Assembly: GCA_026388655.1 (NCBI GenBank)
Contig: JAPLJI010000176.1
Span: forward strand, 1 to 37,382
Reading direction: 5' to 3'
DNA: 37,382 nt
Origin: Pseudomonadota bacterium
Lineage (GTDB): Bacteria; Desulfobacterota; JAPLJL01
The notes under the pieces are model-generated. The model did no database searches. It saw nothing but the letters and a program-made list of their open reading frames with translations, and was not told the origin of the DNA. The position numbers and the translations under genes were made by a program. Shown piece by piece: positions 13,845 to 22,359 of this stretch (positions within the stretch are counted from its first letter, which is position 1; each line of letters begins with the position of its first letter).

Positions 13845-15107
13845 CTAGTGGATGAGGAGCAGGCTCAGCTGGGGAATATAGGTGATCAGCATGAGGGCGA
13901 TGATCAGGATGCCCACGAAGGGGAGCGCGGCCGAGAAAAGCTTCCCAATAGGCTGTTGGAAGCGGAAGCTCGAAATGTAAAGATTGATCCCGAAGGGCGG
14001 GGTCAGGTAACCGATTTCCAGGTTGGCGATAAAAATGATTCCCAGGTGAATCGGGTTGATCCCGAACCCGTGGGCGATCGGAATGATCAGGGGAACGATG
14101 ACGATAATGGCGGAGAAGATCTCCATGAGGCCCCCGACCATGAGGAGGAACAGGTTGAGGATCAGGAGGAAGGTCAGCTTGCTGTGGACGAACTGCTGGA
14201 TAAAGGCCAGGGCCTTCATCGGGATCTGCATGTCGATGAGGAAATTGGTCAGGCCCAAGGCCGTTCCGATCAGGAGGAAAATCGCTCCGACGAGGAGCAT
14301 GCTCCCCACCATGATTTTCGGGAGGGCCCCGACTTTGATGTCCCGTTTGATCAGAACCTCGACGAGAATAACATAAAAGGCCGTAACCGCCGCCGATTCG
14401 CTGGCGGTGAACAAGCCGGAATAGATCCCTCCCAGGATGATGATCGGGATCGGGATTTCAAAGGCCACGTCCTTCAGCGCCTTCAGGGATTCCTTGACGT
14501 TCGGGCGGACCCGGCCCCGGTAGAATTTAAGCCCCTTGATCACCCCGTAAGCGGACAGGATCAGGACTAGTACGATCCCGGGAATAATCCCGGCGATGAA
14601 CAACTGATCCACGCTGACCTGTGATACCACCCCGTAAATGATTATGGAGAGGGCGGGCGGGAACAGGAACCCCAGACTTCCCCCGCAGGTCAAAAGGCCC
14701 AGGGTGAATTTTTCGTCGTACCCCTCTTCCCTCAGGGCGGGGTATAAAAAGGCTCCCAGGGCGATAATCGTAACCCCCGAGGCCCCGGTCAGGGCCGTGA
14801 AGATGGCGCAGGCCACCAGGGCGACGATGGACACCCCTCCGGGCATCCACCCGAAAAAGGCCCGGGTGATGTTCACCAGGCGGATCGGGGCTTTGCTCTC
14901 CGCCAGTATGTAGCCCGCGAAAATAAAGAGCGGGAGGGTAATCAGGCCGGGGGCGGAGGCCAGGCGGTACATCTCCCCGAAGATAACGGCCGGGTTCAGC
15001 ATGGACACGAAAACGAACCCCACCAGGGCCGCGCTCCCGATCACCACGAAGAGGGGCATCCCGAAGACGGCCGCCGCGAGGCAAAGAATGAAGGCTAAGG
15101 TCACCAT
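13845..15107 (-). CDS. dctM: TRAP transporter large permease subunit DctM
   Basis: 420 aa, nearly all hydrophobic with about 12 membrane helices, the usual DctM length. It contains signatures seen in this family: PLFIFAGYILAES, a glycine-rich TGASGVTIIALGAFLYPALR, GGSLGFLFPPALSIIIYGVV, SESAAVTAFYVILVE and GYLTPPFGINLYISSF near the end. It forms the ion-coupled channel of a tripartite periplasmic transporter in the inner membrane, usually importing carboxylates with sodium. It starts six bases after the DctQ stop with GAGGAAT upstream, so the two are co-translated. No DctP binding protein is found next to it. The substrate is unknown, but the flavoprotein genes on the same strand suggest an organic acid. 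Confidence 0.93.
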   Translation of the reverse strand: MVTLAFILCLAAAVFGMPLFVVIGSAALVGFVFVSMLNPAVIFGEMYRLASAPGLITLPLFIFAGYILAESKAPIRLVNITRAFFGWMPGGVSIVALVACAIFTALTGASGVTIIALGAFLYPALREEGYDEKFTLGLLTCGGSLGFLFPPALSIIIYGVVSQVSVDQLFIAGIIPGIVLVLILSAYGVIKGLKFYRGRVRPNVKESLKALKDVAFEIPIPIIILGGIYSGLFTASESAAVTAFYVILVEVLIKRDIKVGALPKIMVGSMLLVGAIFLLIGTALGLTNFLIDMQIPMKALAFIQQFVHSKLTFLLILNLFLLMVGGLMEIFSAIIVIVPLIIPIAHGFGINPIHLGIIFIANLEIGYLTPPFGINLYISSFRFQQPIGKLFSAALPFVGILIIALMLITYIPQLSLLLIH

Positions 15108-15113
15108 GCCCGC

Positions 15114-15647
15114 TTATTCCTCTTTCCGGTAATAAATCTCCACCAGCTTGATCGTGAACCTGATCGCGAGCAGGGCAAAGGTAATCGGAAAAACAAGTTC
15201 CATTATCCAGAGCGGCGTATGCAGCGGCGCGGACATCTGCCCGTATTCCTTCTCGACCGCCACGAAATGTAAGGAGGTTTTAAAGAGAAAGGCGGAAAAC
15301 AATATGGCACCGGCGGTCAGAATCATTTCGTTCCATTTTCTCATGTTCTTGGGAAGCGTCCGGGACATGACGTCGATGGCAATGTGCCGGCCCTGCTTGG
15401 TCACCATGCTGCCGGCGATGAAACCGGTCCAGAGAACCAGGTGGCGGAGTAACTCGTCGGCCCAGACGAGCCCGATGGAGAAGAAATCCCGCATGATCAC
15501 CTGGATGAAGGCCAGGATGACCATGACGGCCAGGGCCAAGACGACGAACCCCTCCTCCAGGTAAGAGAGGACCCGGTCGACGGGCCTGATCAGCCGCATG
15601 GCCTGGTGGCCTGGTTCCTGCTGGTGGTGTGATTTCCTGGTCGGCAT
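15114..15647 (-). CDS. dctQ: TRAP transporter small permease subunit DctQ
   Basis: 177 aa with four hydrophobic segments, as expected for DctQ (for example EEGFVVLALAVMVILAFIQV). VWADELLRHLVLWTGFIAGS followed by TKQGRHIAIDV is the characteristic family signature. It partners DctM in the inner membrane. The ATG at 15647 has no obvious ribosome binding site; the ATG at 15599 (MRLIRPVDRVLSYLEEG) matches the usual family start better and is preceded by AGGAACCAGG, so the true protein may be 16 residues shorter. Confidence 0.92.
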   Translation of the reverse strand: MPTRKSHHQQEPGHQAMRLIRPVDRVLSYLEEGFVVLALAVMVILAFIQVIMRDFFSIGLVWADELLRHLVLWTGFIAGSMVTKQGRHIAIDVMSRTLPKNMRKWNEMILTAGAILFSAFLFKTSLHFVAVEKEYGQMSAPLHTPLWIMELVFPITFALLAIRFTIKLVEIYYRKEE

Positions 15648-15914
15648 CGAAAAAATTAATTTGGGAAAAACCCTTCTTTTATGTCATTAAAGACCGGAGA
15701 AGTCAAGATGCTCCCGGGGATTGGAAAAATAAGTTACGGTCCCCGGCTTTATCCCGTTTTCCGACCCTCATTATTTGCAATAACCGGCCGCATGTACTAA
15801 TGGTTATTTCTCCTTGTCTCTTTTCTGCCGGTTCAAGTCCCCGGGGAATATCTACACATTTGGTTAATGTATAATTTTTTTGCCCGCAAATGTACCGTTC
15901 TGGATTTGCAACAT
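15648..15914. other. Intergenic region upstream of dctQ
   Basis: About 265 bases without a gene. Probably the promoter region of dctQM. I looked for a DctP gene and for a tRNA and found neither; a T-arm-like GGTTCAAGTCC at about 15829 has no matching tRNA body. Confidence 0.4.
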
Positions 15915-17342
15915 TCATTGTGGCGTCAGAATGTCCCGTGGGCGGCCGCCCAGGTTGCCGGTCTTTTTATCCCCCACTTTTATGACAAGCGGGTTGGCGG
16001 AAATATCCAGAATTTCTTTCAGCAACTTGAGGTTTAACCCTTCCGGGCTGTAGTAGTCATAAGGAATGCAACCGAAGGTTCTAATCCGGTAAGTCCCGGA
16101 GGAAAGGCCCTTGATGACCAGCTGGTCCGCGGCGGAACCGATATCGCCCGGGAAATTCTCAGGTGGATGGGGATCGTTTTCATTATCGTTGTAAGTCGAA
16201 AAAGATTTTCCCTTGACCAAAAACTTGGGGTCGAAATCGGTTTTTTGAATCTGGGTGCCCTGCGGCCCGGTGATCAGGCGCCATTCCTCCTTGTCGGTGT
16301 TGAATTTTTTCTCGATTTCGTCCATCCGGCCATCCACGATGAAACCCAGGCGGTTAACCGAGTCGTAAAACCGCATTCCCTTGGCCGCCGGGGTCAGGTC
16401 CGTGCCGAAAGACAGGGCCATATCGTGGATCAGGTATCCCGGGTCAAAGGGCACATCCACGATGGTGGTGGTCAGGGTCAAAGTGTCAACCATGATCGAA
16501 TCCAGATAAAATTTCGGTCCCTTAATCCCCATGGGAAAAACCGGATACATACAGGAATGGGTCAGGATCCGGACCGGACCTGGCTGATAGGCGACCACCC
16601 CGCCGCTGACGATGCTTTCGTTAAAGGGAACCTTGATCAGGCCGCCCAGGAAGCGAATCGTCCCCCGGATCTTCTGCCGATCGATGATGTTTTCCCCGTT
16701 CCCCCCCGCCTCGGGCAGGACGCGCAGCTGGTTGATGAAGATGGTGGGGATCGTCGTTTTTCCGCGGTGGTTTACCAGCGCGCGGTAATCGTAGGTGGGA
16801 AACTTTAAAAAGAAACCTCCCTCCCTTTCGCTCAAATCGGATATGGGCGGGAGCGGGAGGGCCTGGGCTTCATTTTTGAATAATACCGGGTATACCCAGG
16901 ATTGTCTTCCGGAAACCGGATCTTCCAGCTCCACCGGGACTATCTGTTCCGCGCCCTCGGGCACTTTCCCCGCCGGGGCTTTCTCTCCCGAATCCCTGGC
17001 CATAAACACCAGCAGGTCTTGCGGGTCAAAGAGTCCGTCGGCCAGACCGGCGTTGGCTTCCGGCCCCCGGGTCAGGATGAATTGCCCGGCGGGGGTGCGT
17101 TCGTCCACCTGGGAAAGAACCGGTTTCCACGCTCCTCCCTGCCAGGAAAAAACGGCCAGGCGGTTAATCTTCTGGCCCAGCAGGGGGGCCAGCATCTCGC
17201 CCGGAACCTCGACCGGCTCGTAATAGTGTCCGCCCCACTTTTCTCTCTCGGAGTCGCCGGCGTAGGCCGGGCCGGATAATACCCCAGCGGAAATAGCTAG
17301 GAACAAGCTTGCCCGCCAAATGTATTTCTTAGTTTTGCTCAT
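15915..17342 (-). CDS. Secreted protein of unknown family
   Basis: 475 aa. It has a clear Sec signal peptide (MSKTKKYIWRASLFLAISAG, cleavage likely after AYA near residue 28). The mature part is soluble, rich in beta-type segments, with only two or three cysteines and no catalytic motif I recognise. Features include GKTTIPTIFINQLRVLP, DRQKIRGTIRFLGGLIKVPF and a C-terminal stretch around GCIPYDYYSPEGLNLKLLKE. It likely acts in the periplasm or at the outer membrane. It lies between the TRAP genes and the FixX/FixC genes on the same strand, so a link to uptake or oxidation of the same substrate is possible but unproved. A repeat-rich gap upstream separates it from fixX, so it may have its own promoter. 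Confidence 0.75.
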   Translation of the reverse strand: MSKTKKYIWRASLFLAISAGVLSGPAYAGDSEREKWGGHYYEPVEVPGEMLAPLLGQKINRLAVFSWQGGAWKPVLSQVDERTPAGQFILTRGPEANAGLADGLFDPQDLLVFMARDSGEKAPAGKVPEGAEQIVPVELEDPVSGRQSWVYPVLFKNEAQALPLPPISDLSEREGGFFLKFPTYDYRALVNHRGKTTIPTIFINQLRVLPEAGGNGENIIDRQKIRGTIRFLGGLIKVPFNESIVSGGVVAYQPGPVRILTHSCMYPVFPMGIKGPKFYLDSIMVDTLTLTTTIVDVPFDPGYLIHDMALSFGTDLTPAAKGMRFYDSVNRLGFIVDGRMDEIEKKFNTDKEEWRLITGPQGTQIQKTDFDPKFLVKGKSFSTYNDNENDPHPPENFPGDIGSAADQLVIKGLSSGTYRIRTFGCIPYDYYSPEGLNLKLLKEILDISANPLVIKVGDKKTGNLGGRPRDILTPQ

Positions 17343-17396
17343 CTTTAAGAACGTTCCGCACCCAGAAGGGGCGGCCCTCCGCGGTCGCCCGAAGAA

Positions 17397-17570
17397 GGGA
17401 GCCCGCGGAGGGGCTCCCCTACGAAAACATTACTTCAGTAGGGATCCATAAAATCCCAGGAAACCCTGGATTCCCGCTTCCGCGGGAATGACAAGAATTT
17501 GGAACTTTGAACCTTGAACATTGAACTTGGAACCCATGTCCTCCGTAGCTTTAGCGAAGGAGGATTGAAC
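17397..17570. repeat. Mosaic of four interspersed repeats between secreted protein and fixX-like gene
   Basis: In order: the GGGAGCC/GGCTCCC palindrome (17397-17422), the 27-base GATTCCCGC palindrome (17466-17492, identical to 8251-8277), a low-complexity tttgaaccttgaacattgaa run (about 17501-17533), and an inverted repeat tcctccgtagc...gcgaaggagga (about 17537-17562). There is no gene in 17343-17579. Such stacks could also end transcription of the fixCX operon. Confidence 0.75.
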
Positions 17571-17579
17571 TTTGTCGGT

Positions 17580-17858
17580 TCAGCCTCTTTCGTAAACCAC
17601 TCCGTACCCGGCCGGGGGGAAGGTGAACTCGATCGCGTCGAAGTCGCACACGGTGAAGCAGGAAGCGCACTCCGTGCAGAATTTCTTGTAATCTTTATCC
17701 AGCGCCGCCTTCCCGTTGCGGACCTTCCACAAGTTCATCCCGCAGATAATCGCGCAATTCTTGCACCCCACGCACTTCTCCCGGTCGACCTTGATAAAAT
17801 CGACCGGGGACTCAATCACCTTTACCAGTTTCTTTTTATCGATGGGATATTCCGCCAT
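17580..17858 (-). CDS. fixX: FixX-like 2x[4Fe-4S] ferredoxin
   Basis: 92 aa. It has two four-cysteine motifs, CVGCKNCAIIC and CTECASCFTVC, and the end CDFDAIEFTFPPAGYGVVYERG. This matches the FixX/ETF-QO ferredoxin-like family, which carries electrons between ETF-type flavoproteins and the quinone pool together with FixC. It starts two bases after the FixC stop, with a perfect AGGAGGT inside the end of fixC, so the two are translationally linked. The presence of eight cysteines suggests two clusters, whereas classic FixX is often drawn with one. The symbol is by family similarity. Confidence 0.85.
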   Translation of the reverse strand: MAEYPIDKKKLVKVIESPVDFIKVDREKCVGCKNCAIICGMNLWKVRNGKAALDKDYKKFCTECASCFTVCDFDAIEFTFPPAGYGVVYERG

Positions 17859-17860
17859 GG

Positions 17861-19252
17861 TTATTTACCTCCTGAGGTTTGGTTCATCATGCCCTGAAGC
17901 ATGGGAGCCATCGTCTTCATCCCGGTAATGAAATTAGTAACCTTGTCCCGCGCGGCTTCCTCGGCAATGGGAAAATAGTAACGGGACAGGAAACCAATCT
18001 GGGGCAGCATCTCGAGCAGGATCCCCGGCACCCGGAGCATCCCCTCCGCATGGGGCTCGGCCATGGTGAGCATGCCGTAGAACATGACATCGGCCAGGTT
18101 ATCAAAAAGCTGGTAGAAGGTATCCGAGGTCCACTGTTCAAAGAAATCCCGGAGGATGGGGCCGGAGGTGAAATCCACCCCCACCGGTGAAACCTTGAGC
18201 TCCTCCATATACTGCTTCAGGAAGGCCGAGGAGAAATCCTTTTCCTTATGGGCCCGGACCGCCACCTGAGCGGCCAGGCGCGAGGAATACATGGCCTGCC
18301 AGACCCCTTCGGCCATAAACGGCTCCGGAACCCCCGCCGCGTCGCCGGAAAGCATCAGACCGCCGGCGTAAATCCTTTCGTTGAATCTTTTCAGCCAGGG
18401 CAGGAAATGGAGTTGAAATTCCGCGGGCTTGGCGCGGGTGGCCTTGATCAGTTTCTGGATAAAGTCGAGCTGGACATTCTCCATCACCGAGCGGGTGGAA
18501 AGGTTTTTGCCCGCCTCGATCTCGCTCTGCAGGGTTTTGGCGGGGCGGGAACCGACATGGAAACCATCGCGGAAAGCACATACATAGCCGCCCCGGTCCG
18601 GGCCCATGAAAACATGGATGTTGGTATCCCCGCAGTATTCCGCGATCCTTTCCGGATTGGCCTTGAAGTCCAGGGTGGCCAGGACCGTAACCTGATCCTT
18701 CTCCCACCGCTTCCGGAGCCCGGCCTTCTGGGCAATGAGGGAATGCGCGCCATCCGCCGCGATCACCACCGGGGCCCGGTATTCCCGGCCCTTCCCATCG
18801 ATCACCCCGACGATATTTTCTCCCTCCCGGATCACCCCGGTCGCCAGGGTGGCGAGCTTGAGCTCCGCTCCGGCTTTCCGGGCCCGGCCGGACATCCATT
18901 GGTCGAACTCCGGCCGGTACATCATCTGCACCATGTATTCGCTGGCCTGCGGGTAGCTGTTTCTCCGGGGCGGGGTGAAACCCCAGATCATCCGGTCCTC
19001 GTTGGACGGCTTGGGCTTGACGATGTGCATCACCCCGAACTTGGTGGGCCAGAGCGAAGGCACATCCAGATCTTTGATGTAGTCAAAATCTCGCGCGGCC
19101 TTGGGGGAAAGTCCGAAACCGGAAGAATTTTTCTCCCCGCAGAACCGCCCGCGCTCCAGGATGACGGTTTTCAGACCGGCATCCGCAGCCTCCTTGGCGG
19201 CGGCGCTGCCCCCCGGGCCGCCGCCCACGACGATCAAATCATAACTCTTCAT
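17861..19252 (-). CDS. fixC: FixC-like FAD-dependent oxidoreductase (ETF-quinone oxidoreductase family)
   Basis: 463 aa. It opens with the Rossmann motif DLIVVGGGPGGSAAAKEA and an acidic-end strand (TVILERG). It contains VVIAADGAHSLIAQKAG and the second FAD motif GGLMLSGDAAGVPEPFMAEG, as in FixC and geranylgeranyl-reductase-type flavoproteins. Family role: passes electrons from a soluble donor to membrane quinone, with the partner ferredoxin FixX encoded next. GGAGGGAGGG lies just before the ATG. No FixA/FixB (ETF) genes are in the window, so its donor is probably the flavoprotein/Fe-S set upstream or an ETF elsewhere. The extended hydrophobic end (PQIGFLSRYYFPIAEEAA) may help membrane contact. 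Confidence 0.88.
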   Translation of the reverse strand: MKSYDLIVVGGGPGGSAAAKEAADAGLKTVILERGRFCGEKNSSGFGLSPKAARDFDYIKDLDVPSLWPTKFGVMHIVKPKPSNEDRMIWGFTPPRRNSYPQASEYMVQMMYRPEFDQWMSGRARKAGAELKLATLATGVIREGENIVGVIDGKGREYRAPVVIAADGAHSLIAQKAGLRKRWEKDQVTVLATLDFKANPERIAEYCGDTNIHVFMGPDRGGYVCAFRDGFHVGSRPAKTLQSEIEAGKNLSTRSVMENVQLDFIQKLIKATRAKPAEFQLHFLPWLKRFNERIYAGGLMLSGDAAGVPEPFMAEGVWQAMYSSRLAAQVAVRAHKEKDFSSAFLKQYMEELKVSPVGVDFTSGPILRDFFEQWTSDTFYQLFDNLADVMFYGMLTMAEPHAEGMLRVPGILLEMLPQIGFLSRYYFPIAEEAARDKVTNFITGMKTMAPMLQGMMNQTSGGK

Positions 19253-19455
19253 TTTTTCCCTCCCTCCCTTTTTCTTTCAGAATAATGATAATTCTGATAC
19301 CCAGGCTATTTATCCTGTAAGGAAAGCCTGCGGTTACCGGTTTGGTCTATATGGTCAATTTGGTTTCTTTCGCCAATCCCGTTTGGTTCGCTGGGATCGT
19401 CATTTCTTTTTTCCCTCTAGCCACCTAACCACCTAACTACCCAACCATCTTATTC
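19253..19455. other. Non-coding gap upstream of fixC-like gene with low-complexity DNA
   Basis: About 200 bases. There is a short inverted repeat agaat...attct near 19279-19296, then low-complexity runs (tggtctatatggtcaatttgg; ccacctaaccacctaactac near 19421-19440) like those seen in other gaps of this window. It may carry a promoter for fixCX. Confidence 0.4.
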
Positions 19456-21018
19456 TTATTCCGGCTCCGTATACGCGGTCGGATCCCCGGTGTTGTTCGG
19501 ATCAAAAGCCTTCTTGATTTTCTTCTGCCACTTGTCGTAATCGCCGCAGGCCGGGCTGAAGGCCCCGTGCTTGCCCGTCCCCACCTGGGAGAGCTGGAAG
19601 ATGGGCAGGCCCAGGGCCTGGTTCAGGCAGGCCTTGTTGGAATCCGCAAGATAAGCCATGGCCCCTCCGGTGGATTCATCGTCATGATTATCATACATCA
19701 GGAGAACCTCGGTGTAAGCTAGGTGGCCCTGGTCGAAAACCAGGGTGGCGGAATTGTCTCCGCCATCCTCCATGAGCACGCCCTTCTGGATATAGCGGTT
19801 CTTGAGCTCCGTGCCGGCCTTGATTTGATTCATGGCCAGGTCGATCGTATCCATCGAGCCGAATGAGGTGTTGAATCCCCCCGCGCTCCGGAAGCAGGAG
19901 CGGGTCACCGCGTCGACCTTGATCACCGAGGTGGCGGTCAGTTCCTGCATTTCCTCGGTTTCGGCCAGCGGGGAGGCCTGCCCCCCGGTTTCTTCCAGGA
20001 TCTGCTCCAGAACCTTTTTCTGAAAGGCGAATTCCCCTTCAGAATTGGCGAAAATAACAAACAAAAAAGCGTATTTCAGCATCTGCTGGGGCATCCCCGA
20101 CTCCCACAAATTCACGTAATTCTGCCCGCCCGCCATCTGCAGTCCGACAAAGGCCGGGCTGAGCCGGGAAATGAAATACCCGACTTCCGATTCCCCCAGT
20201 TTGTAGGCCGCCTCCGCCAGGCTTTCCAGGCTGGGGAAGTTGAAAAGCGAGGCCCGAAAATATTTGAGCGGCTCCTTGAGCACGTAGTTGGGTGGGACGT
20301 TTTTCATTTCCAGTTTCGGCGGGCCGTTCCAATGAAAGAGCTTGACCGCGCACTTGGTGATCACCCCCAGCCCGCCCCAGGCGCCCTCCCAGCCGCGGAG
20401 GATGCCCCGGAGGGAAGGCCCCGGCCCGTCCCCAGAGAACCAGCCCGCGCCGGAGCCGAGGGAACCGAGTTTGAGCACTTCCCCGGTCGGGAGCACCCAT
20501 TCGACCCCCAGCAGGTTTCGTCCGGAAAAACCCATGGATAACCCGTCCGGGCCGTACCCCACTACCGAGGTGGCGCTGGCCAGGACCGAGGTGTTGGAAC
20601 CGGCTCCGATGATGTGGCAGTTGAGGCCCTTTCTCAGGGCTTCCACCTGGAGCTGCATGCAGATCACGTGCGGCTCCACCACCGCGAACATGTTTTTCTC
20701 GTCAATCTCGAGGATGCGGTTCATCCGGCGCAGGTCCAAGAGGATCGCACCCTTGACCCCGGGCAGGTTATGGATGCCCCAGCCGGTGCTCATCGCCTTG
20801 AAAACAATATGGTGCCGGTTGCAGATCTTGGCGATGGCCACAATTTCTTCCGTGCTTTGCGGTAAAAGCACGGCCTCCGGCATGATTTCGGCCCAGACCC
20901 CCTTGGTATTGCCGAAGGGCTGATACATATAGGACCACAAAACCGCCTGATTGCCGGAAATATTTTCCGGACCAACCACGGCTTCTAACTGTTGATAGAT
21001 ATCTTTTTCCAGGGCCAT
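19456..21018 (-). CDS. FAD-binding oxidoreductase, VAO/GlcD type
   Basis: 520 aa. The FAD-binding PCMH half occupies about 30-230: LPQSTEEIVAIAKICNRHHI, LDLRRMNRILEIDEKNMFAV, then GAGSNTSVLASATSVVGYGP and VEWVLPTGEVLKLGS. A substrate (cap) half follows and ends with KIKKAFDPNNTGDPTAY, the usual end of GlcD, lactate and 4-cresol dehydrogenase relatives. The enzyme oxidises an organic substrate and passes electrons on. GGGGAGG precedes the ATG and the gap to the Fe-S gene is 20 bases, so they are one operon. The substrate is not predictable. Its pairing with a second, distant flavoprotein and a two-CCG Fe-S protein resembles GlcDEF-like complexes. Confidence 0.88.
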   Translation of the reverse strand: MALEKDIYQQLEAVVGPENISGNQAVLWSYMYQPFGNTKGVWAEIMPEAVLLPQSTEEIVAIAKICNRHHIVFKAMSTGWGIHNLPGVKGAILLDLRRMNRILEIDEKNMFAVVEPHVICMQLQVEALRKGLNCHIIGAGSNTSVLASATSVVGYGPDGLSMGFSGRNLLGVEWVLPTGEVLKLGSLGSGAGWFSGDGPGPSLRGILRGWEGAWGGLGVITKCAVKLFHWNGPPKLEMKNVPPNYVLKEPLKYFRASLFNFPSLESLAEAAYKLGESEVGYFISRLSPAFVGLQMAGGQNYVNLWESGMPQQMLKYAFLFVIFANSEGEFAFQKKVLEQILEETGGQASPLAETEEMQELTATSVIKVDAVTRSCFRSAGGFNTSFGSMDTIDLAMNQIKAGTELKNRYIQKGVLMEDGGDNSATLVFDQGHLAYTEVLLMYDNHDDESTGGAMAYLADSNKACLNQALGLPIFQLSQVGTGKHGAFSPACGDYDKWQKKIKKAFDPNNTGDPTAYTEPE

Positions 21019-21038
21019 TTTCGCCTCCCCGCCGGTTG

Positions 21039-22325
21039 TTACCGAGCCTGTTTAACCAATTCCACGATATCCAGAACCTGCATTCTATTTCCCTGCGCGG
21101 AAACCGCGTCCTTCAGATTCCGTTCGCACCAGGAGCAGGCCGTCACGATGGCCTCCGCCCCCACCGACTGGGCCTCCGCGATCCGCTCCGAGGCGGTCCA
21201 GAGGGCAAAATCATCTATGGTGGTCTTCACCCCTCCCCCGGCCCCGCAGCACCAGGCGTATTCCCGGATTCTTTCCATTTCCACGAACTTGATCCCGGGA
21301 ACGGCCCGGATGACGTCCCGGGGCGGATCGTAAACCCCCTCCCAGCCCCGGCGGACCGTCTTCTCCGGCTCCCGGATAATCAGCTGTCCCAGGACCTTTT
21401 TCTCGATCCCCTTCCAGGGCACGTACTCCTCGGAATTCCGGCCCAGGTTGCAGGGATCGTGGTAGGTGACCCGGAGGGGAATTTTTTTCGAGAGCTGGAG
21501 CCGGCCCTCCCGGATCAGCTCGTCCAGGTACTGGCTGATATGGAGGATCTGGAACTTCATTTTCTTTCCCAGCAAGGGGTAGACCGCCTTCATGATCCCG
21601 AACCCGCAGGCGCAGGAGGTGACCACCTTCCGGGCGCCCAGGGCGTTCCAATCGTCGATATTGCTCTCGGCGAACTTGATAAACTCCCCCTGGAACCCGA
21701 GCTGGAAAGCCATGCTCCCGCAGCAGGATTCCTGCTGGCCCCGGATCCCGACCTCCACACCCGCCTGGCGGAGCAGGGTCACCGTGTCCCGGGCCACCGC
21801 CGAAAGCTCCGGATCGAAGGAGTAAAGGCAGCCGGCGTGGTAAATGACATCCGCCTGCCCTCCCCGGGAGAGGTCCTTCACGTCCAGGCCCTGGGCCCAG
21901 AGGCCGCGCTCGGCCTTGGGTTTCGAGAGGGGATTGTCTTCCCGGCGCAGGCTTTCAATGATCGGACCATGTTCCTCCCGGAAACAGCCGGCGCCCACCA
22001 GGCGGGCCCGGGTGGCGTAAATCGGCCAGAGGACCTCCAGCTCCGAATTGTACTTGCAGGAGGAATCGCAGGCCCCGCAGGCGGTGCAGCGATAAACGAT
22101 ATTTATGAGTTCCTCGTCGGTCTCATCCAGCTTGCCCTCGGCCAGGGCCAGGCCCAGGGCCATTCTTCCCCCTCCGGAGTAGGCATGAAAGTTGTAACGG
22201 GAAACGCTGGGGCAATTTTGGGAAAACCTCCAGCTTTTCATCTGGGCCAGGGGCGGCCATTTGCAGATGGAACATCTCGCGCACCTCTTCATGTCCCCCA
22301 GGTAATCTTTCAGCTCCAGCAGCAT
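21039..22325 (-). CDS. Fe-S oxidoreductase with two CCG domains (GlcF/HdrD/GlpC-like)
   Basis: 428 aa. An N-terminal ferredoxin-like part has two cysteine clusters, C15/C18/C21 with C38, and C80/C83/C86/C90 (CTACGACDSSC). Two CCG domains follow: YHAGCLYSFDPEL with QQESCCGSMAFQLG (about 165-215) and YHDPCNLGRNSEEYVPW with YAWCCGAGGGVKT (about 290-370). CCG domains bind Fe-S centres for electron transfer or disulfide chemistry in HdrB/HdrD, GlpC and GlcF. Here it most likely links the two flanking FAD enzymes to the quinone pool or to FixX/FixC. AAGGAGA precedes the ATG. The spacing to both neighbours is short (20 and 34 bases), so this is the centre of the operon. Confidence 0.88.
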   Translation of the reverse strand: MLLELKDYLGDMKRCARCSICKWPPLAQMKSWRFSQNCPSVSRYNFHAYSGGGRMALGLALAEGKLDETDEELINIVYRCTACGACDSSCKYNSELEVLWPIYATRARLVGAGCFREEHGPIIESLRREDNPLSKPKAERGLWAQGLDVKDLSRGGQADVIYHAGCLYSFDPELSAVARDTVTLLRQAGVEVGIRGQQESCCGSMAFQLGFQGEFIKFAESNIDDWNALGARKVVTSCACGFGIMKAVYPLLGKKMKFQILHISQYLDELIREGRLQLSKKIPLRVTYHDPCNLGRNSEEYVPWKGIEKKVLGQLIIREPEKTVRRGWEGVYDPPRDVIRAVPGIKFVEMERIREYAWCCGAGGGVKTTIDDFALWTASERIAEAQSVGAEAIVTACSWCERNLKDAVSAQGNRMQVLDIVELVKQAR

Positions 22326-22359
22326 GGTTTTTCTCCTTTATTATTTTCGGTCCATTCTT

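Noticed and set aside
15826-15850. GGTTCAAGTCC looks like a tRNA T-arm
   Set aside because: No acceptor, D or anticodon stem can be formed upstream, and the T-stem would pair only four bases.
15703-15918. Small minus-strand open frame upstream of dctQ
   Set aside because: No ribosome binding site, no family signature, and it overlaps the end of the secreted-protein gene.
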